A stretch of DNA of 6,902 nt. Source: Deltaproteobacteria bacterium (GTDB taxonomy: Bacteria; Myxococcota_A; UBA796; GCA-2862545). Shown here piece after piece: positions 1 to 4,262 of the stretch. Every line of letters starts with the position of its first letter. Positions within the stretch are counted from its first letter, which is position 1. Position numbers and translations under genes: made by a program. The notes under the pieces are model-generated. The model was not told the origin of the DNA, did no database searches, and saw only the letters and a program-made list of their open reading frames with translations. The stretch covers positions 1-6,902 of the forward strand of contig JAFDJI010000195.1 in NCBI GenBank assembly GCA_019307545.1, in the 5' to 3' direction.

Positions 1-1175
1 TTCACCGACCCATCGGTGAAGGTGTCCCCCGACCGGCAATCGACCCCGAACAAGGCCACGATGTCGCCAGCCTGCGCCTCGTCGATATCCTCCATCTCGT
101 TGGCGTGCATGCGGACCAAACGTCCCACCTTCACCCTTTTCCTGGACTGGGTGTTGTACAGGATGCCCCCCTTGCGCAGCGACCCCTGGTAGACGCGTAG
201 GTAGGTCAGCTGCCCGTACCGGCCCTCCTCCAACTTGAAGGCGAGGGCCACGAAGGGCGGCCCCGGGTCGCAGCAGAGCTCCACCGTCGTTTCGTCGGCA
301 TCCAGATCGAGGGCCGTGTTCACCACTTCGCAGGGGGCGGGAAGGTAGTCGTTGACGGCATCCAACAGCAGCTGGATCCCCTTGTTCTTGTAGGCGGAGC
401 CCAAAAAGACCGGGGTGATCCGGCGAGCAAGGGTAGCCTCGCGGACGGCCTTCATCACCTGCTCCTCGGTGACCTCTTCGTCCAGGATGGCCTCGGTCAG
501 CTCATCGGAGAACATGGACACCGCATCGAGCATCTCCTCGCGGTGCTCCTCAGCCTGGGCGACCAACTCGGAAGGGATCTCCTCCTCCCTCACCACTTCT
601 CCGAAGGGACCATCGAAGTAGATGGCCTTCATCCGGACCAGGTCGACCAGACCCAGGAACTTGTCCTCGAGCCCGATCGGGATCTGCATGAGTACTGCAT
701 TGTGGTTCAGCCTTTCGCGAAGCTGCCGCCGTACGCGAAAAGGGTTTGCCCCCTGGCGATCCAGCTTGTTCACGAAGGCCAGGCGCGGGACCTCGTAACG
801 ACGCATCTGCCGGTCGACGGTCAGCGATTGCGACTGGACCCCGGCCACCCCGCAGAGCACCAGGATGGCCCCGTCCAGGACGCGCAGGGCACGCTCCACC
901 TCGATGGTGAAATCCACGTGCCCCGGGGTGTCGATGAGGTTGATGTGATGACCCTTCCAAATCGCATGCGTTGCAGCGGACTGGATGGTGATGCCTCGCT
1001 CCCGCTCGAGGTCCATGGAGTCCATGGTGGCGCCAACGCGGTCCTTGCCTCGCACCTCGTGAATGGCGTGAATGCGAGCGGTGTAGAACAGGATGCGCTC
1101 CGACAGGGTGGTCTTTCCCGAGTCGATGTGGGCGCTGATCCCGATATTACGGAGCTTCGAGAGTAGGCTGGCCAA
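1..1175 (-). CDS. fusA: Elongation factor G, mitochondrial EF-G1-like paralogue (N-terminal 391 residues, 3' end outside window)
   Basis: GTP-driven translocase that moves tRNA and mRNA through the ribosome in the cytoplasm. Read from the minus strand, all GTPase motifs are present: G1 AHIDSGKT (residues 15-22), switch I RERGITIQSA (58-67), DTPGH (82-86), NKLD (136-139) and GSA (259-261), followed by the domain II beta-barrel from about residue 305 (PFVALAFKLE, then GRYGQLTYLRVY). Ser in place of the usual Ala in AHIDxGKT, the GATMDSM segment, LNHNAV, and AIYFDG are features I recall from mitochondrial EF-G1 and the related spirochaete/planctomycete/delta EF-G1 group rather than canonical bacterial FusA. 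The start is a TTG at 1175-1173, chosen because GGAGG lies 5 nt upstream and the N-terminus then matches family length; an in-frame GTG eight codons earlier has no good ribosome site. Divergent from the lipoprotein genes, with no rpsL, rpsG or tuf visible upstream. Family very sure; the symbol is the generic one for EF-G, and the orthologue class is inferred from remembered sequences. Confidence 0.95.
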   Translation of the reverse strand, partial: MASLLSKLRNIGISAHIDSGKTTLSERILFYTARIHAIHEVRGKDRVGATMDSMDLERERGITIQSAATHAIWKGHHINLIDTPGHVDFTIEVERALRVLDGAILVLCGVAGVQSQSLTVDRQMRRYEVPRLAFVNKLDRQGANPFRVRRQLRERLNHNAVLMQIPIGLEDKFLGLVDLVRMKAIYFDGPFGEVVREEEIPSELVAQAEEHREEMLDAVSMFSDELTEAILDEEVTEEQVMKAVREATLARRITPVFLGSAYKNKGIQLLLDAVNDYLPAPCEVVNTALDLDADETTVELCCDPGPPFVALAFKLEEGRYGQLTYLRVYQGSLRKGGILYNTQSRKRVKVGRLVRMHANEMEDIDEAQAGDIVALFGVDCRSGDTFTDGSV

Positions 1176-1180
1176 TCGGG

Positions 1181-1185
1181 CCTCC
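1181..1185 (-). promoter_or_regulatory. Shine-Dalgarno GGAGG for the EF-G gene
   Basis: Reading the minus strand, GGAGG is followed by five bases (CCCGA) and then TTG. This near-ideal spacing decides the TTG start; no ATG lies in frame between the upstream stop and the conserved NIGISAHID segment. Confidence 0.75.
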
Positions 1186-1210
1186 GTGTGCGGCTGCACA
1201 GGCCAGCGGC

Positions 1211-1239
1211 TACTAATTCTTCTGCCTGGTCTCCCGCAA
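1211..1239 (-). promoter_or_regulatory. Candidate sigma-70-type promoter for the EF-G gene
   Basis: On the minus strand TTGCGG (1239-1234) is followed after 17 bases by TTAGTA (1216-1211), in the most AT-rich patch of this intergenic region. The predicted transcript would start about 30 nt before the TTG start codon. The -10 match is poor, so this is a guess from spacing, position and base composition. Confidence 0.3.
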
Positions 1240-1339
1240 GGGGTCTCGACGCATCTCCCGGCTTCCACGAAGCCCACGACCGGGTTGGTCAACGCTTTTC
1301 GGCGGAACCGCGCCTGTGGTATTCATGTCGCGACCCCAG

Positions 1340-1357
1340 GTCGCCGCTCGCGGCGAC
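1340..1357 (+). other. Perfect 7-bp hairpin in the leader of the lipoprotein transcript
   Basis: GTCGCCG (1340-1346) and CGGCGAC (1351-1357) are exact inverted repeats around a CTCG tetraloop. The structure ends 8 bases before the AAGGAG ribosome-binding site (1366-1371) of the first lipoprotein gene. No T-run follows, so it does not look like a terminator; an mRNA-stabilising or translation-modulating leader is possible. GC-rich DNA makes short stems common. Confidence 0.4.
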
Positions 1358-1379
1358 GACGCCAGAAGGAGTGCCCGTG

Positions 1380-1799
1380 ATGAAGCGTTTCATTCTGCCC
1401 ATCGCCCTGACGCTGGGCGTTGCCGCTTGTGGCGGACCCGAGTCCACGACTGCTGGTGAAGAGGCCGCCGAGGGCGCGGCGACGACCGAAGAGCACGTTG
1501 CCACCGAGGGTGAGGAGGCTGCGGCCGACGAGGAAGTCGCCGCGGACGAAGAAGCCACCGAGGAGGCCGCCGAGGGCGAGGAAGGCGAGGCGACCGCCGA
1601 GGGCGAGGCTGCCACGGAAGTGCCCAAGCCCCCCCCGACTGCGACCAAGAAGCCGTCCGGGCCAGCCACCATGGACCGCGTGACTGAAGAGAAGGCCGCC
1701 CCGGCACCCGATGGGAGCACGATGACCCGGTCGACGGACGGGGAAGAAGCGCCCGCCTCCACCGAGGACGAGGGCTCCACCATGAAGCGTCCCAAGTAG
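1380..1799 (+). CDS. Small acidic Ala/Glu-rich lipoprotein with TMxR repeats, function unknown
   Basis: A 139-residue predicted lipoprotein. It opens with MKRF, a hydrophobic stretch (about residues 5-16) and the lipobox V-A-A-C, so Cys17 is the likely acylated residue after signal peptidase II cleavage; Gly-Gly follows, giving no obvious inner-membrane retention signal by the enterobacterial rule. Residues 21-80 are almost entirely Ala, Glu, Thr, Gly and Asp, a strongly acidic low-complexity stretch. A Pro/Lys-rich part (81-95) follows, then three T-M-x-R motifs: ATMDR (96-100), STMTR (113-117) and STMKRPK at the very C-terminus (133-139). The ATG start is supported by AAGGAG (1366-1371) 8 nt upstream. 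It lies 18 bp before a second lipoprotein with the same terminal motif, so the two are probably co-transcribed. No enzymatic domain is visible; an extended envelope tether or spacer is the simplest reading. That it is expressed and exported is fairly sure; its role is unknown. Confidence 0.85.
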   Translation: MKRFILPIALTLGVAACGGPESTTAGEEAAEGAATTEEHVATEGEEAAADEEVAADEEATEEAAEGEEGEATAEGEAATEVPKPPPTATKKPSGPATMDRVTEEKAAPAPDGSTMTRSTDGEEAPASTEDEGSTMKRPK

Positions 1800-1817
1800 G
1801 ACATCCGGAGAAGTCCC

Positions 1818-2360
1818 ATGAAGCACACGACCCTCGTGGCCGGCGTCGGCCTGTTGTTCGCGTTGGGCTGCGGAGACCTCATAGGCGGCGGAGAGGAGCC
1901 CCCCCCGCCCCCACCCCCTGCCCCGACGGCCACCGACCCGGCCACCGAAGAGGCCAAGCCCGCGGAGGCCACCCCCGCAGAGGCCGAGCCCGCAGAGGCC
2001 GAGCCCGAAGACGCAGACGCCTCCTGCTGCTGCGAGTACCAGGAAGAGGGCGCCGAGGAGAAGAGCCTCGACGTAATGACGAAGGCGAACTGCACCACTT
2101 GGGGGTTCACCTGCGTCGAGGACGCCAAGTGCACCGAGAAGGAGGAGGAGCCGAAAGAGGCGGCCTCCACCACACCCGCCACCACCACCACCCGGCCCCA
2201 TTCGTCCGCGCCGGTCACCATGACCCGGGATGGCGGCTCCGCGACCAAGGGCGACTCGACCACCGTGACCCGCCCCAGACGTCCCAAGAAGGGTTCGAGC
2301 GAGTCCAGTAGCTCGGGATCCTCGTCGTCGGGCGACGGCACGATGACCCGGCCGAAGTAG
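1818..2360 (+). CDS. Lipoprotein with Cys-rich core, EPAEA-type repeats and C-terminal TMTRPK, function unknown
   Basis: A 180-residue predicted lipoprotein. A short signal sequence ends in A-L-G-C, so Cys18 is the likely lipidated residue (Ala at -3 is less typical than Leu). Then come a proline run (28-34), Ala-Glu-Pro repeats (about 46-63), and a small cysteine-rich segment with CCCEY at 70-74 and further Cys at 92, 99 and 105 around TWGFTC. These six cysteines could form disulfides or bind metal. The C-terminal third is Thr/Ser/Pro-rich and basic, with VTMTR (133-137), TTVTR (148-152), a Ser/Gly run (160-172) and the terminus GTMTRPK (174-180). The last two features repeat the pattern of the gene 18 bp upstream, suggesting old duplication. 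GGAG at 1807-1810 sits 7 nt before the ATG. Translation, not DNA, carries the similarity. No known enzyme fold is recognised; structural or scaffold function is inference. Confidence 0.85.
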   Translation: MKHTTLVAGVGLLFALGCGDLIGGGEEPPPPPPPAPTATDPATEEAKPAEATPAEAEPAEAEPEDADASCCCEYQEEGAEEKSLDVMTKANCTTWGFTCVEDAKCTEKEEEPKEAASTTPATTTTRPHSSAPVTMTRDGGSATKGDSTTVTRPRRPKKGSSESSSSGSSSSGDGTMTRPK

Positions 2361-2422
2361 CACGCGCTCCGCGCCATCGGTGGGTTGGCAGCCGGCACCC
2401 TCTTGGGGTGGGTGGGTTGCCT

Positions 2423-3028
2423 TCAGCTCACCCCGAGCAACACCTGGATCATCTCGGTGATCCAGGAGCGCACCGCATCATCCAGGTCTTCGGGTCCCCC
2501 GGCCATCGCGCGGAACTGCTCCGGATCCTCGATGGCGAACCGGACCACCACGTGCATCAGGCTCAGCACGAACAGGCGCCGGCGGACCCGGTCCCACTCC
2601 GGCCGAAAGAGCACCACGATCTCCTCGGCACGGTCCATCAGCGGACCCGTCCACCGGTCCATCACCACATCTGCATGACGACCGCTGTCGAGCACATTGC
2701 GGATCAGCAGCCGGATGTGCACTTGGTGCTCCCGGGCGAACAGCCAGGCCTTCTCCGCCAGCCACGCCGATAGCTCCCGGGGGGCGAGCGCCGGCATGTC
2801 GGCCGGAATCCGCTTGGCCAGATCCTCGTGCATGCGCTGCACGACCGCGTTGTACAGACCTTCCTTCCCCTCGAAGTGGTACGCCAGCGTCGCCACGTTG
2901 ACCTCGGCCGCCGAGGCCAGCGTCCGGGTGGACGTACCCGCGTAGCCGTACCGTGCGAACAGGGGCAGCGCCTCATCCAGGATGCGCTTCCGGGTATTCT
3001 CCCCCACGCTGCCGACCGTCCGAGCCAC
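2423..3028 (-). CDS. TetR/AcrR-family transcriptional regulator
   Basis: A 201-residue DNA-binding regulator. The N-terminal TetR helix-turn-helix is clear: helix 1 RKRILDEALPLFARYGY (13-29), then TSTRTLASAAEVNVATLAYHF (about 32-52) and the family-typical GKEGLYNAVV (54-63). The remainder is all-helical and variable, as expected for the ligand-binding and dimerisation domain, and gives no hint of the ligand. The frame is open far upstream, but I place the start at a GTG (3028-3026) because GGAGG (3038-3034) lies 5 nt before it and the resulting N-terminus has family length; a second GTG six codons further in is an alternative. The gene is convergent with the lipoprotein genes and divergent from the acetyltransferase-helicase pair, with 142 bp between the two starts. 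Such regulators usually repress themselves and the divergent gene; here that is inference from layout. Confidence 0.9.
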   Translation of the reverse strand: MARTVGSVGENTRKRILDEALPLFARYGYAGTSTRTLASAAEVNVATLAYHFEGKEGLYNAVVQRMHEDLAKRIPADMPALAPRELSAWLAEKAWLFAREHQVHIRLLIRNVLDSGRHADVVMDRWTGPLMDRAEEIVVLFRPEWDRVRRRLFVLSLMHVVVRFAIEDPEQFRAMAGGPEDLDDAVRSWITEMIQVLLGVS

Positions 3029-3033
3029 TTCGC

Positions 3034-3038
3034 CCTCC
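3034..3038 (-). promoter_or_regulatory. Shine-Dalgarno GGAGG for the TetR-family gene
   Basis: GGAGG read on the minus strand, then GCGAA and GTG. It selects this GTG over the long upstream open frame, which encodes no recognisable domain. The same GGAGG plus 5-nt arrangement serves the TTG start of the EF-G gene. Confidence 0.7.
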
Positions 3039-3099
3039 AGATGGGGGCGCACTCTAACCTGTCCACCAGGCCCCGGTTCGACAGCCGATCCCACCCACT

Positions 3100-3110
3100 G
3101 TGTGGCACAC
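3100..3110. promoter_or_regulatory. Palindrome GTGTG-G-CACAC, candidate regulator operator
   Basis: An exact 5+1+5 inverted repeat in the 142-bp region between the divergent TetR-family gene and the GlmU-like gene, just upstream of the candidate promoter at 3118-3146. TetR-type repressors bind such palindromes as dimers. A second, shorter inverted pair, CCTG/CAGG at 3058-3070, lies nearer the regulator start. Binding is inferred only from symmetry and position. Confidence 0.35.
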
Positions 3111-3117
3111 CCCTGGG

Positions 3118-3146
3118 CTGACGAACCCCCCGTGCCGACATACACA
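3118..3146 (+). promoter_or_regulatory. Candidate promoter for the GlmU-like/helicase operon
   Basis: CTGACG (3118-3123) and TACACA (3141-3146) are separated by 17 bases and resemble -35 and -10 hexamers (four and three matches to the sigma-70 consensus). Transcription would begin near 3153, giving a leader of about 18 nt that still includes the GGAG ribosome site at 3159-3162. Confidence 0.3.
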
Positions 3147-3170
3147 GCCGTATCCACCGGAGACTCCCGC

Positions 3171-4262
3171 ATGGCGCTCGCCATCGTCCTGCTTCCACCG
3201 CCGCTCGCCTCCCTGGACATCGCGGGCCGCACCATGGTCGAGCACTTCGCCTGGGTCTGCCGCGTGGCGGGCCTTTCGGCGATGGTCATGGAGCCAGACT
3301 CGGTGCCCGCCGACCGCGACCCGGTGGTGCTGATCGACGGCCGCTACCCGGCCATCGCTCCCGGATCCGTGCGAGCCCTCGTCGCGGCGCTCGGAGACGG
3401 CGGCGGGGTGCTCCTCGCACCCCACGGCGAGGTGATGGCAGCCGCAGTCCCCGTGCTCGAGCCCGATGTCCCCCTGGCCCGACAACTGGAATCCGCGATC
3501 TCCCGTGTCGAGGCGGTGGCATCCCCGCTCGAGGCGTACTCGATCCAGGACGCCCCTGCCGAGGTGGAGAGGGTCGTGCGCCGCCGCCAGGTAGACGCCC
3601 TCGCGGCAGCAGGAGTGCACTTCGTCGACCCCCAACGGGTGGTGCTGGACACCACCGTCACCATCGGACCGGGGAGCCGGATCTGGCCGGATACGGTCCT
3701 CCGAGGCGACACCCGCATCGCGCCCGAGGTGGAGGTGCAGTCCGGCGCCTGGCTCGAGGACAGCCACATCGAGCGGGGCGTGCTGATCAAGCCCTATTCC
3801 GTGTGCTCCCGCGCCCGGGTCGGCGAAGGAGCCACGGTCGGCCCCTTTGCCCACCTGCGGCCCGGCGCGACCCTGGAAGCCGACACCCGAGTAGGGAACT
3901 TCGTGGAGGTGAAGGCGGCGGTCCTGCGGCGGGGCGCCAGGTGCTCCCACCTCACGTACCTGGGCGATGCAGAGGTGGGCGAGGGTGCCAATGTCGGCGC
4001 CGGCACCATCACCTGCAACTACGACGGATTCGGCAAATACCGCACCACGATCGGTGCGGGCGCCTTCATCGGCTCCAACAGCTCTCTCGTGGCCCCCGTA
4101 TCGGTGGGCGACAACGCCATCGTGGGAGCAGGCTCGGTGGTCGTGGGTGATGTGCCCGCCGATGCTCTGTACGTCGAGCGGGCCCAAGCCCGTCTTCTCG
4201 AGGGAACGGCCCGGCACATCCGAGCTCGAAACCGCGCTCGCGCAAAGGCGCGCGAGGAATGA
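3171..4262 (+). CDS. GlmU-like left-handed beta-helix N-acetyltransferase with a degenerate, shortened nucleotidyltransferase domain
   Basis: A 363-residue protein against about 456 for bifunctional GlmU, which acetylates glucosamine-1-phosphate and then makes UDP-GlcNAc for the cell envelope. From about residue 134 it follows GlmU closely: ERVVRRRQ linker, hexapeptide repeats, GPFAHLRPG (224-232), GNFVEVK (242-248), SHLTYLGDAE (259-268), NVGAGTITCNYDG (274-286) and GKYRTTIG (288-295). The residues I recall as acetyltransferase active-site positions are kept: Arg230, Lys248, His260, Tyr263, Asn274 and Asn283. The first 120 residues look like the remains of the uridylyltransferase domain: AIVL (4-7), IAGRTMVEH (17-25) and a VLIDGRYP segment (53-60). 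The GxGTRM loop, its lysine, the GYGRI-like and NAQGEYYLTD-like parts are absent. The start ATG has GGAG 8 nt upstream. The stop overlaps the helicase start by 4 bp. It is therefore probably acetyltransferase only; its substrate could be glucosamine-1-phosphate or another amino sugar. Confidence 0.85.
   Translation: MALAIVLLPPPLASLDIAGRTMVEHFAWVCRVAGLSAMVMEPDSVPADRDPVVLIDGRYPAIAPGSVRALVAALGDGGGVLLAPHGEVMAAAVPVLEPDVPLARQLESAISRVEAVASPLEAYSIQDAPAEVERVVRRRQVDALAAAGVHFVDPQRVVLDTTVTIGPGSRIWPDTVLRGDTRIAPEVEVQSGAWLEDSHIERGVLIKPYSVCSRARVGEGATVGPFAHLRPGATLEADTRVGNFVEVKAAVLRRGARCSHLTYLGDAEVGEGANVGAGTITCNYDGFGKYRTTIGAGAFIGSNSSLVAPVSVGDNAIVGAGSVVVGDVPADALYVERAQARLLEGTARHIRARNRARAKAREE

Noticed and set aside
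1920..2010. In-frame short repeats in the second lipoprotein gene (GCAGAGGCCGAGCCC-like units) considered as a CRISPR or mobile-element signature
   Set aside because: The repeats are contiguous 12-15-bp coding units for Ala-Glu-Pro with no spacers, so they are protein low-complexity repeats.
1289..2398. Long minus-strand open frames opposite the two lipoprotein genes (Ser/Ala/Val-rich or Gly/Leu-rich)
   Set aside because: They mirror the repetitive GAG/GCC codons of the plus strand. The plus-strand frames have lipoboxes, Shine-Dalgarno sites and matching termini, which decide the strand.
2387..2421. Possible bidirectional terminator between the convergent lipoprotein and regulator genes
   Set aside because: Only a 5-bp CACCC/GGGTG stem plus a few outer pairs with many mismatches, and no T-run on either strand. 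A duplicated GGTGGGTTG 9-mer (2379-2387, 2411-2419) is present but too short to interpret.
2982..3170. N-terminal extension of the GlmU-like protein to an upstream ATG at 2982
   Set aside because: The extra residues overlap the regulator gene and show no similarity to GlmU; the ATG at 3171 has GGAG 8 nt before it and begins with a GlmU-like AIVL strand.
3029..3289. N-terminal extension of the TetR-family protein to an ATG at 3289
   Set aside because: It would add 87 residues without any domain, run into the divergent gene, and ignore the well-placed GGAGG before the GTG at 3028.
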